Assembly (NCBI RefSeq): GCF_014805525.1
Contig: NZ_JACFSZ010000011.1
Span: forward strand, 62,001 to 126,000
DNA: 64,000 nucleotides
Direction of reading: 5' to 3'
Source: Rhabdothermincola sediminis
GTDB taxonomy: Bacteria; Actinomycetota; Acidimicrobiia; Acidimicrobiales; Acidimicrobilacustridaceae
How positions within the stretch are numbered: position 1 is the first letter of the stretch; each line of letters opens with the position of its first letter. Positions 25,676 to 34,606 of this stretch are shown in pieces. The notes under the pieces are model-generated. The model ran no database searches, had not been told where the DNA came from, and saw only the letters and a program-made list of their open reading frames with translations. A program made the translations under genes and the position numbers.

Positions 25676-27150
25676 ACCGCCAGATCGCCCGCCTAGGTAT
25701 CGGGTTGCTGGCCTGCTACGTCGCGCTGTTCGCCATGCTCAACTGGGTGCAGGTCCTCCAAGCCGACGAGTACGCGGAGCACCCGCTCAACACGGCCCGG
25801 ATCCGCAAGGAGTTCAACCGGCCCCGGGGATCGATCCTCTCCGCCGACGGCGCCGTGTTGGCCACGTCCACCGACAACCCGGACCCGAACTCGGAGTTCG
25901 AACGGATCCGCATCTACCCCGAGGGGGAGCTCTTCGGTCAGGTCACCGGCTACTTCTCCTTCTGGTACGGCGCGTCCGGGGTCGAGCAGGCGTACGCCGC
26001 GCAGCTCTCGGGTCAGACAGTCGAGCAGCAGTTGCGGGGCCTCGGCGACCTGTTCGTCCAGCGGGAGAACGTCGGCAACGTTGTGGTCTCGGTCCGCAAG
26101 GACCTCCAGCAGACCGCCCGCGACGCTCTCGGTGAGCGTGAGGGGTCGGTGGTCGCCATCGACGTCAAGACGGGTGAGCTGCTCGCGTTCTGGAGCTACC
26201 CGTCGTTCGATCCCAGCTCACTCGCCGGCCTCGACCACGGCAACGTGGAGCAGGCGTGGAAGCTGCTCAACGCCGCCCCGGGGCAGCCGCTGCGTGCCCA
26301 CCAGTACCAGGACCGCTACTTCCCCGGCTCCACGTTCAAGGTGGTGACCGCTGGGGTGGGCGTGCAGAGCGGCACGGTCACCCCTGAGGAGCCCGTCTAC
26401 CCGGTGGAGCGGAGCTGGACGCCACCGCAGACCCAGGTGCCGATCTTCAACTTCGGTGGCTCCGCTTGCGGGGGATCGTTGTTCCAGGTGATGGAGATCT
26501 CCTGCAACACCGCGTTCGCCCGGATGGGCACTGAGACGATCGGGCCCGACGAGATGGTCCGGGGCACCGCGACGTGGGGGTTCAACGATGCGCCCCCCAT
26601 CGATCTGCCCGGTCCGGCCCGCTCGGTGTTCCCCACGAACTTCACCCGTGACCTTCCCAAGCTCGCGCAGTCTTCGATCGGTCAGAACGACGTGCAGGCC
26701 ACGCCCCTACAGATGGCGTTGGTGGCCGCGGCGGTGGCGAACGGTGGCCGGATGATGCGCCCCCACGTCATGACCGAGGTCCGCGATGCAGACCAGCAGG
26801 TCGTGAGCCGGTTCACGCCGAGCACCTGGAAGCAGCCGTTGACGCCGGAACATGCGGCCATCATCCGTGACGCGATGATCGGCGTGGTGCGCAGCGGCAC
26901 CGCGAGCGCCCTGGCCATCCCGGGTTACGAGGTGGGCGGCAAGACCGGCACCGCGCAGCTGGGCACGGAGCCGCCCCGCTCGCACACCTGGATCATCGGC
27001 TTCGGCGGCCCGCCCGGTGACCCGCAGGTCGCGGTGGCCGTGGTGGTGCTCAACCAGCCCGGTGCGAGCGAGTTCACCGGGGGTCGGGTGGCCGCTCCGA
27101 TCGCGCGAGCCGTGCTCCAGCAGGCTCTCGCGCTCAAGGCCGGCGGTTGA
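25672..27150 (+). CDS. pbpA: Class B penicillin-binding protein (transpeptidase PbpA)
   Basis: A 492-residue monofunctional transpeptidase cross-linking peptidoglycan. N-terminal membrane anchor at residues about 8-25, a dimerisation region containing NRPRGSILSADG, then the transpeptidase domain with active-site motifs in the correct order: S220-T-F-K223 (GSTFKVV), S277-C-N and K424-T-G (GGKTGTAQLG). The SEDS partner overlaps its start; pknB follows 40 bases after its stop. In mycobacteria pknA lies between pbpA and pknB; it is not present here. Confidence 0.95.
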   Translation: MNRQIARLGIGLLACYVALFAMLNWVQVLQADEYAEHPLNTARIRKEFNRPRGSILSADGAVLATSTDNPDPNSEFERIRIYPEGELFGQVTGYFSFWYGASGVEQAYAAQLSGQTVEQQLRGLGDLFVQRENVGNVVVSVRKDLQQTARDALGEREGSVVAIDVKTGELLAFWSYPSFDPSSLAGLDHGNVEQAWKLLNAAPGQPLRAHQYQDRYFPGSTFKVVTAGVGVQSGTVTPEEPVYPVERSWTPPQTQVPIFNFGGSACGGSLFQVMEISCNTAFARMGTETIGPDEMVRGTATWGFNDAPPIDLPGPARSVFPTNFTRDLPKLAQSSIGQNDVQATPLQMALVAAAVANGGRMMRPHVMTEVRDADQQVVSRFTPSTWKQPLTPEHAAIIRDAMIGVVRSGTASALAIPGYEVGGKTGTAQLGTEPPRSHTWIIGFGGPPGDPQVAVAVVVLNQPGASEFTGGRVAAPIARAVLQQALALKAGG

Positions 27151-27190
27151 CGCTCGGCACCGGCGCGGCCTCACGTAGGCTGGGCCGGTC

Positions 27191-29041
27191 ATGCCTGACG
27201 AACCCCGAGCTCCCACCGTCTTCAACGAACGCTACGAGCTGCATCGGAAGGTGGCCCGCGGCGGGATGTCCGACGTGTACCTCGCCCGGGACCTGCTTCT
27301 CGATCGGCCGGTGGCCGTGAAGGTGTTGTTCCCCGAGTACGCCAAGGACGAGACCTTCGTGGAGCGGTTCCGCCGGGAGGCCCGGGCGGCCGCGAACCTC
27401 AACCACCCGAACGTGGTGGCGGTCTACGACTGGGGACAGCAGTACGGCACGTACTTCATCGTGATGGAGTACGTGGAGGGTCGCAGCCTGTCGGAGATCA
27501 TCCGCACGGAGGGCCCCCTGCACCCCACTCGGGCGGCGGAGATCGCGGCCGACGTGGCGGCCGCGCTGGCGTTCGCCCACCGCAACGGGGTGATCCATCG
27601 GGACATCAAGCCCGGCAACATCCTGTTGACCTCTACGGGTCAGGTGAAGGTGGCTGACTTCGGTATCGCCCAGGCGGCGTCCTCGGAGGCCACCCAGGCC
27701 AACCTGACCCAGGTGGGGGCGGTGATGGGTACGGCCACGTACTTCTCGCCCGAGCAGGCGCAAGGCAAGCCCATCGATCCCCGCTCGGACCTCTACTCCC
27801 TCGGGTGCGTGCTCTACGAGATGCTCACCACCCGGCCACCCTTCTCGGGCGAGACCCCGGTGGCGATCGCCTACCGGCACGTGCAGGATTCGCCCGAGCC
27901 GCCCTCGGCGATCAACAGGGGGGTGCCGGCCGCGCTCGAGGCGATCGACCTGAAGCTGCTGGCCAAGGACCCTGCCGAGCGGTATCCCTCGGCCGAGGAC
28001 CTGCGCACCGACCTGCGGCGGTTCCTCGATGGGAAGCCGGTCGCCGCCTCCGGCGGTGCGAGCAGCGCTGCTGCCGGGGCCGCACTGGGTGCCGGCGCGG
28101 CGGGGGCTGCGGCCGGCGCCATGACGGGTGATCCCACCGTGGCGGTGCCGGCCACCCAGGTCGGTGCGGGTGTCGGCGGGCCGGGCAGGCCGACCGGCCC
28201 TGTCACCGGCATGCAGCCCGAGTATGCCGGCCCGGGCGAGCCGCCACGCAAGCGCACCAGTGCCTTCCTGGCAGGGATGATCATCCTGTTGCTGGTGCTC
28301 GCCGGCGTGCTGGTGGTGCTCGGTCTCCGGCTCAGCCGCAGCAGCGAGGAGATCACCGTCCCGGACGTGCGAGGCCTCACCGTGCAGGAGGCGCAGGCTC
28401 GTCTGAGCGGCGCAGGGCTGAAGTCCGAGATCCGAGAGGAGCCCAACGCCGATGTGCCCGCCGGCCAGGTCTTCGAGCAGACCCCGGCACCCGGCGCGAA
28501 GGCGGCGCGTGACTCGGTCGTCACGCTGCGGGTCAGCGCGGGTCTGGGCAAGGCCGAAGTCCCGGACGTCGTCGGTCGTACGGAAGCTGCGGCCCGGTCG
28601 CTCATCGAGCGCGCCGGGTTCGTGCCCGACGTCCGCCAGCGCGAGGACGACACGGTGCCCGCCGGGCAGGTGATCTCCCAGGACCCGCCTGGTCGGACCC
28701 AAGCCGAGCGAGGCTCGGCGGTGACGATCGTCGTGTCCGCTGGTCCGGCCCCGGTCACGGTACCGGACCTGGCCGGCTTGACCGTAGCCGAGGCGTCCAA
28801 CGCGCTCGGCCAGCGCGGCTTCCGGGTCACGCAGAGTCAGCAGGCGTCGACCTCCGTGCCGGCGGGGACGGTGATCGCCACCGATCCTCCGGCGAACACC
28901 GAGCTCCCGAAGGGCAGCACGGTCCGGCTGATCGTGTCGTCAGGGCCTCCCGAGACCACCACGACGACCACGACCTCGACCACCAGCACCAGCTCCACCA
29001 CGACGACCACCGTCTCGGGCGGGGGCGGAGGCGGTGGCTGA
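27191..29041 (+). CDS. pknB: Ser/Thr protein kinase with three PASTA domains
   Basis: A 616-residue receptor kinase. Residues about 15-280 are the kinase domain (VAVKVLF lysine, HRDIKPGN catalytic loop, DFGIAQ metal motif, GTATYFSPEQ). An Ala/Gly-rich linker, a transmembrane helix at about 357-380 (SAFLAGMIILLLVLAGVLVV) and three extracellular PASTA repeats follow (ITVPDVRGLT, AEVPDVVGRT and VTVPDLAGLT starts), which sense muropeptide or lipid II; mycobacterial PknB has four. The C-terminus is a Thr/Ser run and a poly-Gly tail of unknown role. The only Ser/Thr kinase in this cluster. ATG 27191 follows GGGCCGGTC. Confidence 0.96.
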   Translation: MPDEPRAPTVFNERYELHRKVARGGMSDVYLARDLLLDRPVAVKVLFPEYAKDETFVERFRREARAAANLNHPNVVAVYDWGQQYGTYFIVMEYVEGRSLSEIIRTEGPLHPTRAAEIAADVAAALAFAHRNGVIHRDIKPGNILLTSTGQVKVADFGIAQAASSEATQANLTQVGAVMGTATYFSPEQAQGKPIDPRSDLYSLGCVLYEMLTTRPPFSGETPVAIAYRHVQDSPEPPSAINRGVPAALEAIDLKLLAKDPAERYPSAEDLRTDLRRFLDGKPVAASGGASSAAAGAALGAGAAGAAAGAMTGDPTVAVPATQVGAGVGGPGRPTGPVTGMQPEYAGPGEPPRKRTSAFLAGMIILLLVLAGVLVVLGLRLSRSSEEITVPDVRGLTVQEAQARLSGAGLKSEIREEPNADVPAGQVFEQTPAPGAKAARDSVVTLRVSAGLGKAEVPDVVGRTEAAARSLIERAGFVPDVRQREDDTVPAGQVISQDPPGRTQAERGSAVTIVVSAGPAPVTVPDLAGLTVAEASNALGQRGFRVTQSQQASTSVPAGTVIATDPPANTELPKGSTVRLIVSSGPPETTTTTTTSTTSTSSTTTTTVSGGGGGGG

Positions 29042-29071
29042 GCTGCCCGGGTTGCCGGCCCGCTCCGGGGA

Positions 29072-29659
29072 TCAGGCCGGCGCGCTCGCCCGGGCGAGGA
29101 AGTTGCCCATGAGTGCGTGACCGCCCACGGTCAGGATGGACTCCGGGTGGAACTGCACGCCCTCCACGTCGAGTTCCCGGTGACGCAGCCCCATCACCAA
29201 CCCGTCGTCGGTCTCGGCGGTGATCTCCAGCGCGTCGGGCACCGAGGACCGGTCGACGACGAGCGAGTGGTATCGGGTGGCCTCCAAGGGATTCGGGAGA
29301 CCTTCGAAGACCCCAGTGCCGTGGTGGTGGATCAGGGATGTCTTCCCGTGCATCACCTCGGGTGCTCGCACGACCCGGCCTCCGAACACCTCGCCGATGC
29401 ACTGGTGGCCGAGGCACACCCCGAAGACCGGGCGCCGGCCGGCGAAGTGTCGGATGACGTCGTTCGAGAGGCCGGCGTCACTCGGCCGGCCCGGGCCGGG
29501 TGAGATCAGCACAGCGTCGGGGTCGAGGCCGATGATCTCGTCGAGGGTGAGGGCGTCGCTGCGGTGCACCAAGGGGTCCGCTCCCAGCTCACCCAGGTAC
29601 TGGACGAGGTTGTAGACGAAGCTGTCGTAGTTGTCGAGGACCAGCACCCGGACACCCAT
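29072..29659 (-). CDS. pabA: Glutamine amidotransferase of anthranilate/aminodeoxychorismate synthase
   Basis: A 195-residue class I glutamine amidotransferase supplying ammonia for anthranilate (tryptophan) or 4-amino-4-deoxychorismate (folate) synthesis. [10 protein letters not shown] starts the domain. The triad is Cys82 ([11 protein letters not shown]), His171 and Glu173 ([10 protein letters not shown]). [11 protein letters not shown] is the usual family loop. The synthase partner (trpE/pabB) is not nearby, so trpG versus pabA cannot be decided. In mycobacteria a trpG-annotated gene occupies the same place between crgA and pknB. Converges with pknB. Confidence 0.92.
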   Translation of the reverse strand: MGVRVLVLDNYDSFVYNLVQYLGELGADPLVHRSDALTLDEIIGLDPDAVLISPGPGRPSDAGLSNDVIRHFAGRRPVFGVCLGHQCIGEVFGGRVVRAPEVMHGKTSLIHHHGTGVFEGLPNPLEATRYHSLVVDRSSVPDALEITAETDDGLVMGLRHRELDVEGVQFHPESILTVGGHALMGNFLARASAPA

Positions 29660-29799
29660 CGTGCTGGGAGGGTACCGCGGCTCCCGGGTCGAGCCGTCAC
29701 GGCGTGCTCTTCAGCGTAGACGCTCGCCCGTGTCGACGTCGGGGTGATCGGCGCTGGCGGCGCCTGCCACCATGTGTCCGCGGGGTAGGCTGGCCGACC

Positions 29800-30132
29800 G
29801 TGGCCAACCCGAAGCGTCCCACGAAGCGCAAGGTCGAAGGCACCGGTCGGGTCACTCCGAAAGGCGCTTCCATCCCCCGCAAGCGGGCCGAGCAGGCCGC
29901 CGCCCATGCGCCGGAGGCCTCGAGTCGCTACACGCCGCCGGTTCCGAGCGCGTACTACGAGAGCCCGCGCTGGGTGCCGGTGCTCATGTTCACCCTGTTC
30001 GGCCTGGGCATGGTGATCATCTTCCTGCACTACGTCGACGTCCTGCTCCCCGGTGCCCGCAGCAACTGGTGGTTGCTGGCGGGACTGGGCTCGATCCTCG
30101 GGGGGATCATCACGGCGACCCAGTACCGCTGA
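29800..30132 (+). CDS. crgA: Cell-division protein CrgA
   Basis: A 110-residue membrane protein of the actinobacterial divisome. The basic N-terminal tail (VANPKRPTKRKVEG) precedes two transmembrane helices at about 58-78 (VPVLMFTLFGLGMVIIFLHY) and 87-107 (NWWLLAGLGSILGGIITAT). The end ITATQYR is the family's usual C-terminus. GTG 29800 is preferred to the upstream in-frame ATG at 29704, whose product would gain an Arg-rich leader not seen in CrgA. Divergent from pabA. Confidence 0.93.
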   Translation: MANPKRPTKRKVEGTGRVTPKGASIPRKRAEQAAAHAPEASSRYTPPVPSAYYESPRWVPVLMFTLFGLGMVIIFLHYVDVLLPGARSNWWLLAGLGSILGGIITATQYR

Positions 30133-30174
30133 ACGGGTCCTCCGATCCCTCGCCCGCTGCCGTCCACCCTGCGG

Positions 30175-30339
30175 TTGTCCACAGGACGTCGACAATGGCG
30201 GGACGCTCCGTGACCCTGCCTTGACGGGGTGGTGGCGATCCTTGCGCTCCGGTCACACGGAGGCGTCGAACAAGTTACGGGAGTGTGATCCTCCCCAACT
30301 CGGTCCACACGCTGTGGAAAATGTTGGCCGTGTGGAAGA
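30175..30339. other. DnaA-box-like words in the gap after crgA
   Basis: Within the 239-base gap 30133-30371 there is one TTGTCCACA (30175-30183, the actinobacterial DnaA-box consensus) and near matches CGGTCCACA (30301-30309), TGTGGAAAA (30313-30321, reverse of TTTTCCACA) and TGTGGAAGA (30331-30339). Three lie within 40 bases. In other actinobacteria the crgA-pknB region is close to oriC, so an origin-associated DnaA-binding cluster is possible. No AT-rich unwinding element or dnaA/dnaN gene is present, so an oriC is not claimed. Confidence 0.35.
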
Positions 30340-30371
30340 TGTGAAGGTCGCAAGGGCTGGAGTCCGCCGCG

Positions 30372-30701
30372 TCAGTCGATGGGCGCCACCAGCTCCATGT
30401 CCTCCTGGCAGTGCCGCGGTGGCTCGGGGTCCTCGGCCGGCGCGATCGTCATGCGAGCCTCGGCACCGCAGATCGAGCACCGGTAGATGATCTTCACCTT
30501 CCGCAGCTCCCCGGGTGGTGGAGGCTTGGGCAGCGGGCGGGCCAGCCCGCCGAGGATGGCCACGCCCACGCGCAGCACCAGGTACGCGATGGCCGCGGCG
30601 ACCGCCACGTCGAAGATCGGGAAGCCTGCGACGAGGGCGGCCGCCGAGCCGAGCACGACGACGCCGACGATCACCGGGTGGTTGAGGCTCGGGCGTTGCA
30701 T
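30372..30701 (-). CDS. Small membrane protein with C-terminal zinc-ribbon-like motif
   Basis: A 109-residue protein. Residues about 7-50 form two hydrophobic helices (VIVGVVVLGSAAALVAGFPI, VAVAAAIAYLVLRVGVAILG). After a Pro-rich linker (PLPKPPPPGEL) the tail carries CSICGAEAR and HCQED, a CxxC plus HC arrangement that could bind zinc. ATG 30701 (MQRPSL) is chosen; an in-frame GTG at 30737 lies inside the hairpin at 30719-30740. Not recognised beyond this. The thiolase upstream reads in the same direction. Confidence 0.65.
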   Translation of the reverse strand: MQRPSLNHPVIVGVVVLGSAAALVAGFPIFDVAVAAAIAYLVLRVGVAILGGLARPLPKPPPPGELRKVKIIYRCSICGAEARMTIAPAEDPEPPRHCQEDMELVAPID

Positions 30702-30718
30702 CGGCAGAACACGCTGGT

Positions 30719-30740
30719 GGGGTGCCCGCGTGGGCACCCC
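30719..30740 (-). terminator. Perfect 9-bp hairpin between thiolase and the small membrane gene
   Basis: GGGGTGCCC (30719-30727), loop GCGT, GGGCACCCC (30732-30740): a perfect 9-bp GC-rich stem with a tetraloop, 88 bases after the thiolase stop on the minus strand. No U-run follows, so this would be an L-shaped (U-less) terminator or an mRNA-stabilising hairpin. Confidence 0.5.
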
Positions 30741-30827
30741 ATCAGCCTACGAGCCTGGCGCAGCGCAGCCGCGGTGCTCGCTGGCGCTGCTGGACCACTG
30801 GCGCGGCGGACGCCGGGATCAGCCCGA

Positions 30828-32021
30828 TCAGCCCAGCCGCTCGATGATGGTGGCGTTCGCCATACCGCCACCCTCACACATGGTCTGCAGCCCGTAACGG
30901 CCGCCGGTGCGTTCGAGCTCGTTGAGCAACGTGGCGAGCAGCTTCGTGCCCGAGCACCCGAGCGGATGGCCGAGGGCGATCGCTCCGCCATTCACGTTGA
31001 TCCGATCCATGTCCGGATGCAGCTCCTTCTCCCACGCGAGCACGACGGATGCGAAGGCCTCGTTGATCTCGACCAGATCGATGTCGTCCATCGACAGCCC
31101 TGACTTCTCGAGCGCCTTCTGGGTGGCGGGGATGGGGCCGGTCAGCATGGTGATCGGGTCGACGCCCGCCAGGGCGAACGTGTGGAAGCGCGCTCGCGGG
31201 GTGAGGCCGAGCTGGTTGGCCTTCTCCTCGCTCATGATCAGCGCCGCCGAGGCACCGTCGGTGATCTGGGAGGAGTTCCCGGCCGTGACCTTCCCGTCCT
31301 CCTTGAAGGCCGGCTTGAGCTGGGCGAGCTTCTCCATCGAGGTCTCCCGGATCCCCTCGTCGGCGGTGACCATCTCGTCGCTGGCGATGAGCTCACCAGT
31401 CTCCTTGTCTCGGGGCTTGGCCCGGACCGGGATGATCTCGTTGTCGAAGCGGCCCTCGTCCCGCGCTCGGGCCGCGAACTGCTGGCTGCGTAGCCCGTAG
31501 GCGTCGAGGTCCTCGCGGGTGAGGCCCCACTTGTCAGCGATGAGCTCGGCGGAGATGCCCTGTGGGACGAGGCCCCCCCGGTCCGCGTAGCGGAGGCCCA
31601 TGGCGTCACCGAAGGGGAAGCCCACGTTCTGCACCATGGCGGAGGCGCCCATCGGCACCAGACTCATGACCTCCACCCCGGCCGCCACCACCACGTCGTA
31701 CGCGCCGGCGATGACTCCTTGGGCGGCGAAGTGCGCCGACTGCTGGGACGAGCCGCACTGGCGGTCGATGGTCGTGGCGGGCACCTCCTCTGGCCAGCCC
31801 GCGGCCAGCACCGCATTCCGACCGACGTTGAGCGCCTGCGCGCCCACCTGCATGACGCAGCCCATGATCACGTCGTCGACCAGGGCCGGGTCGAGATCGT
31901 TGCGCTCCACCAGCGCCTTCAAGCATTCGGCGGCGAGGTCGGCCGGGTGCCAGCCGGATAGCTTGCCGTTGCGCTTGCCGCCCGCGGTGCGGACGGCGTC
32001 GACGATGACTGCGGTGGCCAT
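30828..32021 (-). CDS. Acetyl-CoA C-acyltransferase (thiolase)
   Basis: A 397-residue thiolase. Catalytic Cys89 is in DRQCGSSQQS, the His in NGGAIALGHPLGCSG and the second Cys in CEGGGMANA. Full length for the family. It either cleaves 3-ketoacyl-CoA in beta-oxidation or condenses acetyl-CoA. The gene faces away from an acyl-CoA ligase across a 196-base shared promoter region, which points to fatty-acid degradation; no hydratase/dehydrogenase lies nearby. ATG 32021 has AGAGAGGATCC upstream on its strand. Confidence 0.93.
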   Translation of the reverse strand: MATAVIVDAVRTAGGKRNGKLSGWHPADLAAECLKALVERNDLDPALVDDVIMGCVMQVGAQALNVGRNAVLAAGWPEEVPATTIDRQCGSSQQSAHFAAQGVIAGAYDVVVAAGVEVMSLVPMGASAMVQNVGFPFGDAMGLRYADRGGLVPQGISAELIADKWGLTREDLDAYGLRSQQFAARARDEGRFDNEIIPVRAKPRDKETGELIASDEMVTADEGIRETSMEKLAQLKPAFKEDGKVTAGNSSQITDGASAALIMSEEKANQLGLTPRARFHTFALAGVDPITMLTGPIPATQKALEKSGLSMDDIDLVEINEAFASVVLAWEKELHPDMDRINVNGGAIALGHPLGCSGTKLLATLLNELERTGGRYGLQTMCEGGGMANATIIERLG

Positions 32022-32060
32022 GGTTCGGATCCTCTCTTCGGTCGTCAGCCGACGAAACTA

Positions 32061-32072
32061 GACCGGTCGGTC
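32061..32072. promoter_or_regulatory. Possible TetR-type operator in thiolase/fadD divergent region
   Basis: GACCGGTCGGTC contains the palindrome GACCGGTC followed by a half-repeat, a pattern common in operators of TetR-family fatty-acid regulators in Actinobacteria. It lies 40 bases upstream of the thiolase start and 146 upstream of fadD. The rest of the gap shows nothing distinct. Confidence 0.35.
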
Positions 32073-32217
32073 AAGTCTGCCGGCTCGGTGTCCCCCGGCG
32101 CAACCCTGCGGCCCGCTGCCGCGAGGGGGAACCCGGCCCGATCGGTGGCCCGCGCGAGCACACCCGGCACTCGAGCGACAGACTGGTTGTGGCCAGACGA
32201 GAGCGAGGGGGATTCCG

Positions 32218-34047
32218 ATGACCGATGCCAGCGACCGGATCTCGGGCGAGCAGATCATGCGGGCCGTCGAGGGTTGGACGGTGCCGAGTCGTTTCCTGGA
32301 AACCGTCCGCCAGCATCCGGACCAGGTCGCGCTGCGGTGGCGGAAGGCTGACGAGAGCTGGGGAGAGCTCACCTACGGGGACTACGCCGACCGGGTCGCT
32401 CGGGCGGTCACCGGTTACCGGCAGCTGGGCCTCGAACCCGGTATGCGGATCGTCCTGATGATGCGCAACATCCCCGAGTTCCACATCCTCGACATGGCGG
32501 CGTATTTCTGCGGGGCGACACCGGTATCGATCTACAACTCGTCTTCGCCGGAGCAGGTGCAGTACCTGGCGAGCCATGCCGAGGCCCTGTTCGGCATCGT
32601 GGAGGACATCGGCTTCCTGGAGCGGTTCCTCAAGGTCCGCGCCGAGCTGCCCGATCTCGCGCATCTCGGCATCATCAGTGATCCCCAGGGTCTGGCGCCT
32701 TCCGACGTGTTCACCTACGACGGGTTGATGGCGCACGAGCCCACCGACCTCGAGGTGGCGGCGGGGCACTGCGAGCCGGACCAGGTCGCCACGATGATCT
32801 ACACCTCGGGAACGACCGGTCCCCCCAAGGGGGTGATGCTCACCCACCGGAACATCTGCTGGACCGCCGAGAGCCTGCGCATCGCGATGGACTGGTCGTA
32901 CGACGAGTTGGTCGGCAAGCGGATCGTCTCGTACCTGCCGATGGCACACATCGCCGAGCGGATGAGCTCCCACTACATGGGCGTGCTCGGCGGGTACGAG
33001 GTCACGACGTGTCCCGAGCCGACCCAGATCGCGGACTACGCCCGGTTGGTCTCCCCGAACGTCATCTTCGGTGTGCCCCGGGTGTGGGAGAAGATCCACG
33101 CTGCGGTACAGGCGGCGCTCGCCGCCGATCCCGACAAAGAGCGCCAGTTCGCCGAGGCGATCGCCACGGCCGAGCCCATCGCCGAGAAGATGGCTTGGGG
33201 TGCCGAGACCGACGAGGAGCGGGCGACCTACGAGTTCCTCGACGAGGTGGCCTTCAGAGGGGTTCGCCAGCTCATCGGCCTCGACCAGTGTGAGCTGGCC
33301 ATCACCGGTGCCGCGCCCATCCCGGCCGATGTCCTGCGCTGGTTCCGGGCGATCGGAGTACCGCTCACCGAGATCTACGGCATGTCGGAGTCGAGCGGGC
33401 CGATGACCTGGGCGGCGAAGCGGATCAAGCCGGGAACGGTCGGGCCCGCCATCCCGGGGTGCGAGGTCAAGCTGGCGGACGACGGAGAGATCATCTGCCG
33501 GGGCGGCAACGTCTTCGTCGGCTACTTCAAGGAACCGGAGAAGACCGCGGAGGCCCTCGACGAGGAGGGGTGGCTGCACTCCGGCGACATCGGCGAAGTC
33601 GACGAGGACGGCTACTTCCGGGTGGTGGACCGCAAGAAGGAGCTCATCATCACCGCCGGAGGCAAGAACATCAGCCCGGCGAACCTCGAGGCCGCCCTCA
33701 AGACCATCCCGCTCGTCGGCCAAGCGGCAGCGGTGGGGGACAACCGGCCGTTCGTCGCTGCCCTGGTCACGCTCGATCCGGACGTCGCGCCGGCGTGGGC
33801 CAAGCAGCACGGCATCGAGTTCGAGACCCTGCACGATCTGGCCCGCAACCCTGCGGTCATCGAGGAGATCAATCGTGGGGTGCAGGAGTGCATGGCCTCC
33901 TTCAGCAACGCGGAGCGGGTCAAGAAGGTCCAGATCCTGGGGGAGGAATGGCTGCCCGACAGCGACGTGCTGACCCCCACGTCGAAGCTGAAGCGGCGGG
34001 GCATCCTGGCTCGCTACAACGACATCATCGAAGAGCTCTACGCCTGA
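32218..34047 (+). CDS. fadD: Long-chain acyl-CoA synthetase (AMP-forming)
   Basis: A 609-residue ANL-superfamily ligase activating fatty acids to acyl-CoA via acyl-AMP. P-loop YTSGTTGPPKGVMLTH; adenine motif YGMSESSGP; GWLHSGDIGEVDEDGYFRVV with the hinge region DRKKELIITAGGKNISP; C-terminal lysine in SKLKRR. The insert between the P-loop and YGMSES (about 120 residues, charged) is typical of FadD15/long-chain types. The start ATG 32218 has GAGGGGGATTCCG before it. Divergent from thiolase; an MFS remnant follows immediately. Confidence 0.94.
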   Translation: MTDASDRISGEQIMRAVEGWTVPSRFLETVRQHPDQVALRWRKADESWGELTYGDYADRVARAVTGYRQLGLEPGMRIVLMMRNIPEFHILDMAAYFCGATPVSIYNSSSPEQVQYLASHAEALFGIVEDIGFLERFLKVRAELPDLAHLGIISDPQGLAPSDVFTYDGLMAHEPTDLEVAAGHCEPDQVATMIYTSGTTGPPKGVMLTHRNICWTAESLRIAMDWSYDELVGKRIVSYLPMAHIAERMSSHYMGVLGGYEVTTCPEPTQIADYARLVSPNVIFGVPRVWEKIHAAVQAALAADPDKERQFAEAIATAEPIAEKMAWGAETDEERATYEFLDEVAFRGVRQLIGLDQCELAITGAAPIPADVLRWFRAIGVPLTEIYGMSESSGPMTWAAKRIKPGTVGPAIPGCEVKLADDGEIICRGGNVFVGYFKEPEKTAEALDEEGWLHSGDIGEVDEDGYFRVVDRKKELIITAGGKNISPANLEAALKTIPLVGQAAAVGDNRPFVAALVTLDPDVAPAWAKQHGIEFETLHDLARNPAVIEEINRGVQECMASFSNAERVKKVQILGEEWLPDSDVLTPTSKLKRRGILARYNDIIEELYA

Positions 34048-34048
34048 G

Positions 34049-34552
34049 CTGCACTCCCCACCGACCGGGCTCTGGCTGCACCGGTGGTACGGGCGCTCGA
34101 TCCTGGGCGCTGTCGCTGCTGGCGGCTCGGCCCTCGCGCTGGCCGTCGGCTACCCGCTGAGGGTGCTCGCCGGCTCGGCCTTCGCACCGCCCGCGCTGGC
34201 ATTCTCCACGGAGCTGTTCCCGACGTCCGTGCGCGCGGCCATCGGCGGATGGTTGGTGTGCGCAGGAGTCGTCGGTTCGACCGTGGGGCTGGTCGCGGTC
34301 GGCACGGTGGCCGTGACAGCCGGGTTCGTCACCGCGATCAGCGTGTTCGCGGTGCCCGCTGGGGCAGCGGGAGCGGTGCTGATCGCGCTGCCTGAGACCC
34401 GGATCCAGGAGCCCGAGGAGTCGGCCCGGAGCCAGGTGCGGCTGGACCGCCCGTCGAGCCGGATGGGAATGGGTCGTCCGACTCAGCTCGGTGCCCGGAA
34501 AAATGAGTCTCGCGGCCGATTCATCAATTTGATGAATCGTGATCCTCTATAA
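34049..34552 (+). pseudogene. C-terminal remnant of an MFS transporter
   Basis: The frame open behind fadD reads LHRWYGRSILGAVAAGGSAL, then LAGSAFAPPALAFSTELFPT, SVRAAIGGWLVCAGVVGST and ALPETRIQEPEE: the last three to four helices of a major-facilitator transporter of the sugar-porter type. No start codon or N-terminal half is present; everything 5' of it is fadD in another frame. The reading frame then runs into an unrelated tail and stops at 34552. It looks like what is left after a deletion or recombination next to fadD. A GTG at 34163 could give a 129-residue peptide but is unlikely to be a real gene. Confidence 0.72.
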
Positions 34553-34606
34553 GCGCAGCGGATCCCGGACGGCTCGAAGCGACAGGGGAGTGGGGAGGCC
34601 GACGAG

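Noticed and set aside
30133-30371. Declaring an oriC
   Set aside because: No AT-rich unwinding element and no dnaA/dnaN nearby; recorded only as a DnaA-box-like cluster.
34163-34552. 129-residue MFS-like gene starting at GTG 34163
   Set aside because: It begins in the middle of a transmembrane domain whose in-frame homology continues upstream; remnant rather than gene.
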